A stretch of DNA of 64,000 bases from NCBI GenBank assembly GCA_037176845.1, contig JAYKXP010000044.1, forward strand, positions 124,001 through 188,000, in the 5' to 3' direction. Position numbers and translations under genes: made by a program. This DNA is from Paramarasmius palmivorus. Lineage: Eukaryota; Basidiomycota; Agaricomycetes; Agaricales; Marasmiaceae. This document shows, piece after piece, positions 46,570 through 58,240 of the stretch. The notes beneath the pieces are model-generated. The model searched no databases, was not told the origin of the DNA, and saw nothing but the letters and a program-made list of their open reading frames with translations. The stretch's first letter is position 1, and each line of letters starts with the position of its first letter.

Positions 46570-48306
46570 TGCGGAAGAAGCGCTCGTCTATGTTGAAGGC
46601 AATGAGGAAGAGGTCAGAAGGAGTCTCCCTGCCGTCGGGCACGATGAGCACAACCAAGTAGAAAGGAAGGGAAGCCCGAGCAATCAAGAGACTCGTGGTA
46701 TGCGTTCCTTTTATTCATCGTGCCTTTGACTTCTTGACTGACAGCTGTTGTTGAGTCCTGGTGTGACTTGTGACGTTACTCCGGATGGAAAGAAAATTTT
46801 GCTTCCGCCCCGGATAGCTTTGATCCCGGCGTCTCCCCTTGAATTCTAGATCTGACCACTACAACCGATGTCGAACTAGGTACAATGCACCGCCATTTTC
46901 CTCGAACTCGCACAAAACACGAGTCTCCGAGTCGGCTTTCTCAAGGTCTCTCTGCTTCCTGGAGCTTATTTTTGTGCTTCAGGACCTCGACAGTGCGAAT
47001 CTCGGAGTGACTTACGGCTTTGGTCTTCTCAGGCTCTCTTTGGATGTGAATCATCCATGACGAAGAATTCTTGGTTATCTGTGTACGATTCAAGCTGTCT
47101 CTGTTTCCTCGACTACCCTTCCTCGATGTCTTCCTTATCTCTCGAGCAGAAAGGAGGCCTGACATTGATTTCGGTTACATTGCCACTCTACCCTTTCAGT
47201 GCTGTTCATTGCATTATCGTTGTCACTCCTGTCGACCCGTATCTCTGAGTCTCTTTACGATAATACCAGAATACCAAACCACATTCTGTCCGTCACTTGA
47301 TTGACGACTTGCGTGCCTTGCCCTTGTCCCTCAAGTCAAAGCCAGCCAGCAAATTCACGCCCGCCGTCAGCTGAACCTAGGTTCTAGTTCTTTTCGGTGC
47401 CTTCAAATTCAATCAAGAACAAGCTCACGAAATGATAAATCTGTGCCATCCGGTGTCGGGCAAATCATCATGATTACAGTGCTACCTCCGAGCCTTTCTC
47501 TGATCGGTCCAGACTATGGGAACATATGGGTGGACCACGGTTGCCCTTAATCAGGTACCTCAGTTGGACGTTGTGAATGATACGAAAACAAGGTCTGCCT
47601 CAGTCAGTCTGATACTGATGCCATGGCCAAGGTACGCATATGTATATACAATCGCGCATGCAGCGCCAATGTGTCATGGATAGCGAGATCCCGCAGTATT
47701 AACCGTCGGGCAGTCCAGGGGACCGATTTTAACGCCCTCGATGTGGATGCGAGAAAGAGATAACGTTCAAGGCTACGGGTGGAGCTGTTTGTACATACTC
47801 AGGCCCGTTAGTGAATCAACGAATAGCAGTTTGTTCGACTCCGTCAAGAGAATGGATAGTTCTGCTCGCTGCTCATCGACAGGGTAGGCACGATCTTTCA
47901 GAACAGGGTAGATTTTCATTATGCACACAATTGACGGAGACGGCTTCAATCGCCGATATTTCCTTCGTGTCAGACTGGACACCGCCCATAGATCCCAAGC
48001 CGAGTCGCATTCGGAAGAGAACAGTGCACCAGGGATGTTATTCGCAATTACAGTAGCGGCTTGCTAAATAGGGACACATTCAAAGTACTCTAGATCAGGG
48101 AAGCCATCCATTGTGTTCAAGCATTGAAATACATACATGCTAATTGGTTGCTCTTGTACATAATACAACGTTCATACGTGAGTGCGTGTCTGTTGTAGCA
48201 TAGAAAAGGAAAAGAAAAAATAAAGATACAATAAAACACTAGCTATGTGGCGTAGACATTGATCGAAGGCCGACACCAATGCCGGACCCGATCTCAAAAC
48301 ACTGCC
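46570..48306. other. gene-poor interval between GT2 and the disordered nuclear-type gene
   Basis: About 1.7 kb. Scattered open frames on both strands are under 95 codons with no motifs or splice support. It includes the GT2 promoter and the 3' region of the downstream minus-strand gene. Nothing else supported. Confidence 0.45.
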
Positions 48307-50637
48307 TTATGAGCCACCTCCAGTTCTTGCACTCCTCCTGAGCCCAGTTCTCAACGCCATATCAGGTCCAGGACTCCTCAAACGAGCACTCCTCCTTGGC
48401 GGACTCTTCGGTGGACTCTTTGCCTTCGTGCTCGCCTTCGTTTTGCTTTCAGGTTTTGCAGCAGGAACAACCAACTTCCGTTTCCTGTCTTGAGCTGGCT
48501 CAGATATCACAGCTGGAGGCATAGGTGAAGAGGATGCAGGCGGCTTCTCATCCTCTGATGGTAAGATTTCGTCATCCGAACCTATGGACGACAACGAACT
48601 CAATGAGCTTAACCAGTTTGGTGGAAGTTCCAGTCTCTTTGGTGAAGATGGTGTTCGTGGTTGTGGGTCGACGTCCATCCTATCGTTATCCGACTCTGGA
48701 TGCGTAGGGGCACCGTTTCCAGGGCCAGGTATAGAGCTCAGCGTACCATTCCTTACGAGACCCCTTCCAACCGTGCCCTGCCTTTTGATCCCACCGCTGG
48801 CGAGAGCACCGTCTTCAAAGAAACCACTGTCCATAAAGGCCTTCTTCCCAGCTCGCCCATACTTTACCCATTCTCCCAACCAATTCCACACATCGCCAGC
48901 TCGCTCACCTAGGAGCCTCCGATAGTCCCTCGACGGTGGCCTATTGAAGGCGAGGGACGAATCTTCTGCAATAGCATGAAAATACAATGGTGCCAAAGGA
49001 TTGGGTTTCTTCTCTTTTTGTGACGGCGAAGCTTGTGGTGGTGAACTGGGGGTTGTGGAAATAGACGAACTCGGCTGCCGAGGCGACTCGGGAGGTGGAG
49101 ACAACGAACCAGAAAGGGTAGCATGCACGTTCTGGCTCTGCTCTTCTTCGGGTTCGAGATCCATGTCTTCACTACCTGGCTCGGTATCAGTATACTCAGA
49201 GTCATTGCTCTCCTGTGTGATCGCCGCGTCCTCTTGATCATGAGACACCTGCTCCTTCTCAAGGTCCTCAATGGTACCACTCAATGTTGCGTGGACGTTC
49301 TGGCTCTCCGCGAACTCTTCTTCAGGCTCTTCTTCCTTTTCTTGTGCCGTCTCTGGTTCTTTGATATGACTGCCTTCAGAATCCTTCGGTCTGCCCTTCT
49401 TGAAGCCCAATCCTCCAGTCCCAACACTCCCCCAAATAACATAGTATGGGTAACCAATTTCACCCTTACCCATGTAGCCAATCTCATCTTGTTGCCTTCG
49501 CGTATTACCCCGTTTCTCTTCTCGGACCCCATACTCATGGTATTCGTCCCAATCGCACCCTAACCATCTTCTCCGCGCCTCATCTTCCGTGACCCATCCA
49601 ATTTCTTGAAGTCGGTGTAGTAGTTTCCCTGGTATCCCATGCTTCCTGATGTTCCTGCGTTGCTCGCGCTGCAAGAACGAAGGAGATGGTAACAGTGGTG
49701 TTTTCAAGTATTCTTCGTCGTTAGGGGTTTGTAAAGAAGTCGAAGCGGTGGAGTTTGGTGGCGTGGTGAATGAAGAATTAGAGCTAGTCTTTACGGAAGT
49801 CATGGTCATGGGATTGCGTGTATGCCTGACTAACCCACGTCCTGGGTTAGCTGTGGCGGTTGAAGGCGGTTTAAACAGAACCTGTGTGTCTTGGCGTGTT
49901 AAACCACGCTGTGGGCTGGCTTGTTCAGACACAGGCTGTGAACTAGTCGATGGAGGCGATGGAGTCCTCTTCTTGCAAGTTATTACCAATGGGTTATGCG
50001 TTGTGCGAACCAGTGGTCGAGGACTACGACCTGGACTGGACTGAGGAGATTTCTCGCCGAGCTGCTGCTGTATAGGCGGCGGCGTCTCTGTCACGTCCTC
50101 CTCTGTCCTCTCGTTTCGTTCCTGACTCTCCTCCAGCACCTCTGTGCCTTCCCATTTTAATATCAGCCATTCCTTGCTTCCGCGGCTCATGAACCACTCG
50201 TACTGGCCCATTGCATCTTTAGCAAAGAATGCCTCCCAGACTCGTTCTCGCTCGTCCGAATCTGTGGCCTTTTGCTTGCCTTTGTCTTTTCTTGGAGACA
50301 TAGGAGGAGGTAGACGTGCGTAATCCTTGACGCGAATACCCCATCTCCTCTCTAGGTCCCTCTCGACGTCAGCTCGGTCTGCGTGATCCGCGTCTGGCTC
50401 TGTAGGCACAGGTGAGTCTGCGCGAGGTGGTATAGCACCGACAAAAGTTCGGAGTTCATGGGAAGAAGGTGGTGGAATACGTGAACATGAAGGCGACGGA
50501 GACAATTGGATAGTCCGCGACTGGGAAGAAGACGGGAGGTTCGCCTCGCTCTTGAAGCTCTCTAGCCTCCTCCGTTTCAGTGGATGTCCTTCGACAGCGA
50601 GTGTAATTTGTGAGTGTGAATATGACCTGGGTAACAT
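48307..50637 (-). CDS. 776-aa disordered protein with two short conserved-looking blocks, probably nuclear
   Basis: A single uninterrupted frame of 776 codons on the minus strand, striking in this intron-rich window. Starts MLPRSYSHSQITLAVEG then a basic KRRRLESFK stretch. An ordered block (ERRWGIRVKDYARLPPP ... VWEAFFAKDAMGQYEWFMS ... EWLILKWEG) is followed by Ser/Pro-rich linker. A second block (LLHRLQEIGWVTEDEARRRW ... WDEYHEYGVREEKRG ... YPYYVIWG) comes next, and a third near AGDVWNWLGEWVKYGRAGKKAFMDSGFFEDG. The peptide SQNVHATLSG occurs twice, and (R)PLVRTTHNPL / RGLVRHTRNPM form another loose repeat. The tail KSPPKSPPRRSARLRSP is basic, AT-hook-like. No named family recognised. Nuclear or chromatin role is an inference from composition. 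Confidence 0.75.
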   Translation of the reverse strand: MLPRSYSHSQITLAVEGHPLKRRRLESFKSEANLPSSSQSRTIQLSPSPSCSRIPPPSSHELRTFVGAIPPRADSPVPTEPDADHADRADVERDLERRWGIRVKDYARLPPPMSPRKDKGKQKATDSDERERVWEAFFAKDAMGQYEWFMSRGSKEWLILKWEGTEVLEESQERNERTEEDVTETPPPIQQQLGEKSPQSSPGRSPRPLVRTTHNPLVITCKKRTPSPPSTSSQPVSEQASPQRGLTRQDTQVLFKPPSTATANPGRGLVRHTRNPMTMTSVKTSSNSSFTTPPNSTASTSLQTPNDEEYLKTPLLPSPSFLQREQRRNIRKHGIPGKLLHRLQEIGWVTEDEARRRWLGCDWDEYHEYGVREEKRGNTRRQQDEIGYMGKGEIGYPYYVIWGSVGTGGLGFKKGRPKDSEGSHIKEPETAQEKEEEPEEEFAESQNVHATLSGTIEDLEKEQVSHDQEDAAITQESNDSEYTDTEPGSEDMDLEPEEEQSQNVHATLSGSLSPPPESPRQPSSSISTTPSSPPQASPSQKEKKPNPLAPLYFHAIAEDSSLAFNRPPSRDYRRLLGERAGDVWNWLGEWVKYGRAGKKAFMDSGFFEDGALASGGIKRQGTVGRGLVRNGTLSSIPGPGNGAPTHPESDNDRMDVDPQPRTPSSPKRLELPPNWLSSLSSLSSIGSDDEILPSEDEKPPASSSPMPPAVISEPAQDRKRKLVVPAAKPESKTKASTKAKSPPKSPPRRSARLRSPGPDMALRTGLRRSARTGGGS

Positions 50638-52913
50638 CCTGAAAGAAGATGGGTTTGCTATCGCTTTAATAGGAGCAATGAAAAGCCTACGTGTAAGATT
50701 CCGTGCTGTGTGCTGAGTCAGTAGTCCTAGCTATTCGGATCTTGGTCCAAAAGCTACTAGCTAAAAGTGTCGTTAGCTTGTGCATACGACAAGCAAGGAG
50801 ACACGTACTATGCGTTTGAACGGAGTCAAGGGTGGCGGTGGGATAGTTGACAGCTTATCCCTTGCCTGTTAGTATGTAGCACAGACAAGATTGATGGAAT
50901 AGCTCGATGGTTTCGGGGGAAAACTAACAGAACTTCCACACAAATTTCGTGTTGTGGTCCTCTTCCTAGCGATATAGACTCTGCAATAATGAGCCAACTA
51001 CACGCGTTCGGCCTCGGATATCGAACTGTATCTGTATTTGAAGTGCTTCTCTTCTTGGTGCAATCTGGACCAGCTATCGGGTGATGTTCCTCGTTGTGAT
51101 AGGCAAATTCGTGGTTTCGGTCAGTCCCTCGAGAGATATTGAATGCGTTCAAAATTATTCCGTGTTCCGATTACGCTCAATTCCTGGTCCAAGCCTCAGC
51201 TTCACAAACTGGCCTTCGCACAGGAAAATTAGCAAAGAAAAATAGGGAAAAAGTAGGGTTGTACACACACCGATACTTATGCAGCCTTATATCCCCTCTG
51301 ATCCGGTTTCCTGGCCCCAGAAGTCCTAATTCAGCGCCTGGGCTGTACGAGGCAATGGTGATGGTATCGGTATGAGTCGAGTCGAGGTCGTCGCGCCTGG
51401 CCGGTGACTAGTGACTGTCAACAAAACACAACGTTGGTCCACCTTCCACATATGGTATGTTGAGTCATAGCACAGCCACATCCCGAATCCCGCAGTTCGG
51501 AGCACATTGTCAAAGCGCCTTTCCCTTTTTTACTTCCGTTCGTCCACTACACTTTACATCGTTCAATTCCCTATAGCAATATTCAAGACTATGTTCGCAG
51601 TCGCCACCCTCCCTTCTTCTTCAATTTTGGGGCTGCAATTAATCCCATTGCTCTCACACATTGACATCGGCACGGGTAAGTACGATTCCTTGAATGTTTC
51701 CTTTGTGTTCTGATATCTCATCAACGTATGACCCGCACATTTTCGTCTTGCCGAAATGACTCGATGATTCCATAATCTCGGGTTGTTTCCGATCGGTGAT
51801 TGAGGGGAATGGGCAAGAAATAGACTGTAGTCGGTGCATGAGGCGGGCTTGAGGCGGGCATGCGTAGATTTACACATTGCGAGTCGGCTAGTGTCGGTAG
51901 GCGTCGGTCGGCGGCTGTGAGATCTCTTTGAGATGCATTGTGAGTTTTGCGGTATATCCGAATGCGTCCTCGGTCCTGACACGGTCAATTCTCTTTGGGG
52001 TTGCCGAGAACTCTGTGCAGGGTCAGAATGTATTCCTGCGGCGTAGTATGTATAGGTCTGATTCTTTGACTCGAATTTCTCCTTAGAGTTTTCCAGGGTG
52101 TAGATTCTGAACCCGTCAGACGCAGAATTGCTGCCATTTCAGGGCCTGACCTACTACAGTAGCTCACATCACCTTCAAGTCAACTTCAAGTTCACCACCG
52201 TTGCAGTGCTTAGGCCCATAAGCATGTAGCACCGAAGCCTCAAGATGTATCCGAATCTGATGCTGACTGATACTTCTTCGGAGTCTATATTCGACTACTT
52301 GACTTGACATCAGAACTACACGGTCCCGCACTCGACACGTTGAAAGACGGTGAAATATAGGTCACGGTGAGCTCGTATTTCATGATGCTCATGTAGGCTA
52401 CTAAATCTCCCGAACAACACTCTTACCTCGCTCGTAATTAATGCAACGAGGCCCAACATAGATTGTCTTTAGTTCTTGACCTCTCTGCAACGAGTTCTTC
52501 ATGTACCGACACAAGCACAAGCCACAAGCGAGAGAAAGAACAGGATGTGATGGACGTCGCTTCCCTTGGTTCACTTCCCGAAGAAAGCGTAGTCAGGTCG
52601 CGGATCGATATATCAATAACCGTTCACCGAGAAAACGATCAGATACGAGTGCCACAACTGCAGCAGGGAAATCATTTCATTCCACGACGAGTCAAGGAAC
52701 ACACGAACCGTATCCATTCAATAACCGTCATGTCGCTCTCCGATCCTTCTCCTTCCCTCCGTCACGCACTTGGCAAAACGAGACTGAAACCGATCGACAT
52801 ATACTTGCGCATACAGCCCGAGTCAGCATAACCGTAACGGGAAATCATTGCGTCAAAAAGCAAGCCAAGAAACACAAACCAACATCCGCCTAGGACACTG
52901 CTCCTGACAAACT
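50638..52913. other. gene-poor interval, with an orphan exon-like segment at 51.6 kb
   Basis: About 2.3 kb. At 51591-51676 a frame MFAVATLPSSSILGLQL... followed by a good GTAAGT donor resembles the first exon of a secreted protein, but no continuing exon is recognisable. Frames at 52463-52893 lack an ATG in good context. Otherwise nothing supported. Confidence 0.4.
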
Positions 52914-55120
52914 CTACACGCAGTTATCCGCACCTCTTCCTGAGAATTGCTCATGTTGGTTAGAGCAACTTGCCACACGAGGAGATTCGTTGGTGCGCTG
53001 ATTGTACCCAAGTCCTGTCATTACAACGGTAGTATGTTCGACTTCTGCCAATTCCATTGCACTGACTTCCATCGATTCATCACCCTCAGATTTGCTATCA
53101 CCGTCCTGAGTATCAAGGATTGTTTCCAGCGAATAGCGAGTCACGGTTTGTTCGAAAGATTCATCTCGGCGGGCAGAAAGAGGCGGCCATAGTGGGATTT
53201 CCAAGGCTTCAGGAATAACATCAAAATGATCCGTTCCCAGGCCTCCGAGTTCCTCTGTCTTCTCTGTAGCACGACGCCATTCTGCCATCAAATATTGTCG
53301 GGGTACCTTGTCCCGTTCGCTATGGTGCTGGTAAAGACGTCGAAGAATGATTTCCTTGTGGATAAAGTGTATAAATGAACGTCCCCGTTTGTACCTCAAT
53401 AACACCGAACAGACATCGTCTCGATTCAGATGTGTTGTGAGGGCTTGTAGGAAAGCCAATAGCTCGTGTGTATGTTTGTCATTGGTGTCAGAGGCTGACC
53501 ATGCTTCCTTGCAGAATAGAAGCAACGCCAGACTCTTCCGACTTACTGAGACATCCGAATGGGACCACAATATACTGAAGACTGGGAATGGGACAAAGAA
53601 CAGTCGACCCGACATTATTGCCTGTACTACTGGTCCAGACTGTTTGATTGACTTGTATAATGCGTCAACGTTCGCACAGCGAGCTAATGCCAGCCAGTGC
53701 TGTTGCGCAAGCATCAACTTGATGCCGTTGGGTGTATGAAGAGCCGGAATTGGGATGGGCGGTGGAGGAGCGTCATATATATAGTTACAATACGCCTCCT
53801 TTGAATCATGGAACCTGCGCGGATCATGCAATCGCTGTTGAACATCTGTTATCGTCGTCTCCTCCCACATGGTGAGATGCCAATGTCCGAACACCACCGA
53901 CATTACTACCGACGGGGGAATCTTGCCCAGAATGTTTTCCAGGTGCAGGGCCATCACCGGGCTGTCTCCAAACATGCGAACTGCCCACTGTAGGGCTTGT
54001 AGTTCGTACACGTTGAGTTTGAGTTCGAAGGATTGTTCCCCTGTACGACCTTGGCCGAGTTCTATCCCAAGTTCGTCGACTACCTCTTGGTCTAACGACG
54101 ACCAACTGCGCGCCGGGTGCTTGAACAGGAGGAAAAGGCCACGGGCCATGAACATATTCTCGACCCTGTCAGTAGCGAGCAAGGGACGGAGCAATGTGGA
54201 TGAAAAAGAGTACATCGCCCAGGCTTGTGGTGATTTGAATGGACAGATGTGTTGATATGTCACTTCGTGCTCGAAGGTCCTCAACCAATGCTCCAAACTT
54301 GGCGATCGAGGAATGCTAAGAGTCGGAAGGATCATAGTAATGAAGTAGGTCCCCAAAGCGAGCGAAACGGCAAATGCGGATAACACAAATAGGAAGAGGT
54401 TTAGCGGCCTCAAAAGGACCAGTAGACCCACAAAAAAGAGAACAAGAGCGGCTTCGATGAGGATAGTGAGCATCGACACAAAAGAAGATATTCTCCATTT
54501 GGAGAGGCTATCACGGCGAAGCTGTCGAAGAGCTAAAGCCTCTCCAGGAGTTCCCGTGAGTGGTTGGTCCCGATGTTCTCTCAGCCACTGCTTACACAGC
54601 AGTCCCAAGAGGCCGGAAGTGAGACTGAGAATGAGACTGATGAACCACAGACAGTTAATCCTAACCGATGAAGGCTCGACAACGAATGGGGTCCGTTGAA
54701 AAGGACCCAACTCCGACGCACTCGAGGCAGTGAGCTCAGTGAGCTGCTTCGAAATATGAATGAGAACCTCGGGTGTTACGGTGCTGGCAGGATCCTCGGA
54801 AAGCCAGCGGTATGATTCAACTGCGAACGCCGCGATAACTGCTGAAGAGAGACCGGCCTGCCAAGGTCACGTCAGGAGGGCAAACAAAGGTTCCGGTCGC
54901 AACGCTCACAAATACTAATAGGGTATCAATGTCTTCTTTCCATTTCTTGACCATCTCGTCGTCGTATCGGCTGACCTCCTTCAACATCGCCTCCCAGGAT
55001 TCGTCGACGGTAGGCTTCCGTTTGACTGGAATCCTTCCCGGCATGTTCTGTCAAGATTAGATATTCAGTGACAGAGATCAGACGATCATGTCCAACATCA
55101 CCCACCGCTTGGCTGGTCAT
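52914..55120 (-). CDS. DUF6535 domain membrane protein
   Basis: Minus strand. A 5-codon first exon (MTSQA at 55120) splices to NMPGRIPVKRK; the alternative start is the Met at 55044. Then WEAMLKEVSRYDDEMVKKWKEDIDTLLVF, an intron (GTGAGC..CAG), and AGLSSAVIAAFAVESYRWL. This is the DUF6535 signature: an amphipathic helix, then a span ending in ES(Y)xxL. Next come INCLWFISLILSLTSGLLGLL, CKQWLREHRDQP and a run of two more spans (ALVLFFVGLLVLLRPLNLFLFVLSAFAVSLAL), together four membrane helices. A long soluble C-terminal region of about 400 aa follows, with HLNRDDVCSVLLRYKRG and an acidic end. The family is abundant in agaricomycetes; its function is unknown. About 690 aa, apparently intact. Confidence 0.85.
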
Positions 55121-55217
55121 GTCTTTGTGCGATATTCAAAATAATTCCCAGAAGTTGAAGGCGAGATGTTCATAAAGAGGGGGAACTTTGGTGTTAAGCT
55201 GAAGTCTCAGAGGCCCT

Positions 55218-55535
55218 CTAAATATCGCATCCTATCAGATCCAAAAAAGCCCGTTGTTCCTGTTCTAGTGCGCGAACATGAGTTTGTTGAATAGCTGTTT
55301 TAACAGGAACCCGCTCCCTACAGCATTCGTCAAGAATGACGCGATATATGTCTCTAAGATCACTAGAGGACGATCTGAGCGACATGAGGCCTGAGGAGGT
55401 TGAAAAGAGGTTGACGTTGTAATTCTTTGCACTCCGGCCCCCGTTACAGTCTCGATTCCACAGTTCCGATGCCGCGGTCCCTCTCGCACCATCTGTCGCG
55501 ATAATCGCCTTTGCCCGTTCTTGAAGCAAGTCCAT
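55218..55535 (-). CDS. small hypothetical protein (105 aa), uncertain
   Basis: Uninterrupted frame on the minus strand between the DUF6535 and DUF1308 genes, starting MDLLQERAKAIIATDGARG. The second half (LRDIYRVILDECCRERVPVK, then HVRALEQEQRAFLDLIG) has helical, protein-like spacing. No family is recognised and no splice partner is visible. It could be a small gene, a remnant of a larger one, or chance. Confidence 0.3.
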   Translation of the reverse strand: MDLLQERAKAIIATDGARGTAASELWNRDCNGGRSAKNYNVNLFSTSSGLMSLRSSSSDLRDIYRVILDECCRERVPVKTAIQQTHVRALEQEQRAFLDLIGCDI

Positions 55536-55787
55536 AATTCAACCTTCCTAAGTACCCAACCCTTAGCTTCACTGCCTTGTCTACAGATCGAATAATTATC
55601 ATTAGCATGCAATTTGTCCGACAAAGCACCGCCAGTCAGATTCTGAGCCACAGGCTGTAGATTCTATTCTTCATGCAGAGCGCTATGACGACATTCTCGT
55701 ACATCCTATTGATTGCTGGCGCTCCGAAGAGTACAGAAAATGGTTAGTTATACTTGGTTTTCGACATTCGTGGGTCCGCATGTGAAC

Positions 55788-57960
55788 CTACGAACGCCAT
55801 ATTTCCGGCGCTTCCTCCGAATCTGACCTCATCCCTTCAGCAAGGCTCCTCGGGTCGATGATCCATATCGCTGCTGTGGCAGATGCTGTATCCGCCACTG
55901 ATATAGATTGCAGCGCTTCTCTCAATTCATCCGTATCCGATTTTTCCCGAACATCCACCACCTCTCCATCACCAAACACCACAACCCGCTGCCTCGAGTT
56001 GATTTCCTTCACGATCGCCTTAACACTAGTCCGATTTGCTGTAAGCGTGGTCCAACCCAATCGAGCACCCCATAGCATGCTCTGAACGGTATGGGCCGTG
56101 AGACGAGGATTCGTCTTGGTCACGACAGCTCGTGCGAGCGCGTTCTTTGAGGCTGTGGGTATTCGTGGTGCATTGAGTCTCCCGTTGACCATCGAGAAGG
56201 ATGTTTGTCGAGGATTTAAGCCTTCACTTTCGAGAATATCATAGCAGGTCTTGTCGAGCGAGTGGAAGAACGGCGGTCGGCCACCAGTCTCTGGAGTTCC
56301 TTTGTCCTCGTTTAGGGTAGAATGGAGTCGAATCGGTATGAGGGGTATAAACTTGTGACCGAATCGCGAATCTCGCCAGTAGGCCTCTTCGGCTTGCTCC
56401 AGGGTATCAAACCCCTGCTCGTCAGAATCTACGTCTGGATTGAAGAGTAGAGCTTTGACTCTTCTCTTCTCATTCGGCCCGCCAATCTTGGACACGATCC
56501 TCAAGCACCTGTCTCTTGCTTCTGGCGTGGTCCAGAACTCTATCTGGTCTGGAGGTGTCGATATCGACGATAGTCGATCGTACATTTCCTGCAACAGACC
56601 CTTCCCCATCTCCTGGAGCACTTGATTTGTAAGCGCTCGCGAATGTTTCGCGAGATCCTGCTGAGCATAGAAAGGTAACTCTCCAGGATCCTCGCCGTCG
56701 CCTCCTTCAGCGTCAGCCAGCTCCAGCTCTGCGGCGATCTCGGCGTTTGACTTGCCAAGAGCTTTCGCGCGCGCTTTGGTGGCTGTCATCTTCTTCTTCC
56801 AATCTAAGTACTTCTGAGGCGGAACAAAGCGTTTGTTAGCTTCATCTATCGATTTTGGGAGAGCGGCATGCGTAAGATCCGATACGAGCGCGATGAGAGC
56901 TGACAGGTCCAAATTGACTTTAGGCGTAGGTTCGAAGACCATTCGCGTAACATCAGGTTGACTAGATCGAGGAACCTCCGGTATTTCTTCCGGCTGTCTC
57001 TCTCCCAACTCGACATCGATGCCCATATCCTTCAACCCCTGAATTGTCTGCGCAATACGTGGATCGTTCGGTTCACCTTCTGGATCCAGTCGCGTGAGTC
57101 GCATCGTAACGCGCGAGATGATCTCCGTAACGGTGTCCGTAGAGCTACGCGACGAGGGCAACCGTAGTGGGTTTGCTTTTGCAGCTGCAATGAGGGAGCG
57201 ACCCATACGAAGAACTGAGTTGTCAAACTCTTTCTGGGCCAGACTTGGGCGATAGTCTTCATCCTCAGAGTCAGAGTCTTCCGATTCAGTAAGATACGAG
57301 TCGATCTCGCGGAATTCTGCGAGGATACGCGAATTTTTGATGCTACAAACCGCGATCGATGAGAAAAACCAGATCGTGTGAGTAGCGGTGCAACTCACGT
57401 ATTGACTCTGATCCAACGTCTACGATGATCAGCCACGACATCGACCTTTGCTTCAGGTATTCGCTGTTGGTTTGCCTCAGCAGCACGCTGCTTTTTAGCT
57501 TCTGTCGATGATGGTTTCGTGCCAGGCTCTGGCGGAACCATCGAGAAACCCTTGAATACGCAAGCCACAGGCTGTGGGGCACACAAAACTTCGTTCCATA
57601 CTGCGATCAGATACGGCGCATTCGTAGACAACGGTGGAAGATGCGCCGAGTCTGGATCCTCGAGAAACTACTAAAAAAGATCGAACAGTGAGATTTAAGA
57701 TGGTGAGAATACGAGACCAAGTAACTAACCTTTTCCAATATATCTAGATCTACTTTAATCGTCTCTCTAAGCTTTTTAAGCCCTGGTATGTTCTCATGCT
57801 GAAGCCAATGTGTATCTTCGTTTGGATTCTGAATGACTTCGAGAGCTGAATCTAAGATTGGCGGTCGCTTTACGGGAGGCTGAAAATGAGTTATTGAATC
57901 ATGGATGCTTTGTAGATGAGTCCGCAATTGCCTGAGTTCTGGATGAGACGAAGAGTTCAT
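55788..57960 (-). CDS. DUF1308 family protein (C7orf25/UPF0415-like)
   Basis: Minus strand, three main exons. The first (MNSSSHPELRQLRTHLQSI) gives a helical N-terminus with a KKLRETIKVDLDILEKF stretch. The second has PYLIAVWNEVLCAPQPVACVFKGF and VDVVADHRRRWIRVNT, the conserved core of this family. The third, large exon continues KNSRILAEFREIDSYL, an acidic DSDSEDEDY stretch, then the C-terminal domain with TSFSMVNGRLNAPRIPTASKN, LTAHTVQSMLWGARLGWTTL and VFGDGEVVDV. The order and spacing fit DUF1308 proteins known from animals and fungi, whose function is poorly defined. About 660 aa, slightly longer than animal members because of an inserted low-complexity region. No defect seen. Confidence 0.8.
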
Positions 57961-58240
57961 GGTGGTTAGAGTTCAAGAAAAAAATTGAGCTGAGTCATCG
58001 ATTCTGACTAGTGTCGCGTAGAGCTGGGTGCGTTTTCTTCGCAATTCCTCCTAGAGCCTTCTTCAGGCCTTTATTTTTTGTAAAAAAAGCCTTTGATTCG
58101 TGCTAGCATCTATATTCGACGTCCGTTATCCAAGGAACCCTTCTCTTGATTCTCGGTATTCCGGTTATCCGGCCCCCTTGCCTTGTACAAGAATCATGCT
58201 CTACGAGTCCCAGTCAGAGTCCTGCTTTCTCCCGTGAACC

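Noticed and set aside
46839..47304. Overlapping plus-strand frames of 63-77 codons
   Set aside because: Short, no splice support or recognisable motif.
52501..52893. 130-codon basic plus-strand frame
   Set aside because: Competes with another frame over the same bases; neither has good start context, splice sites or a motif.
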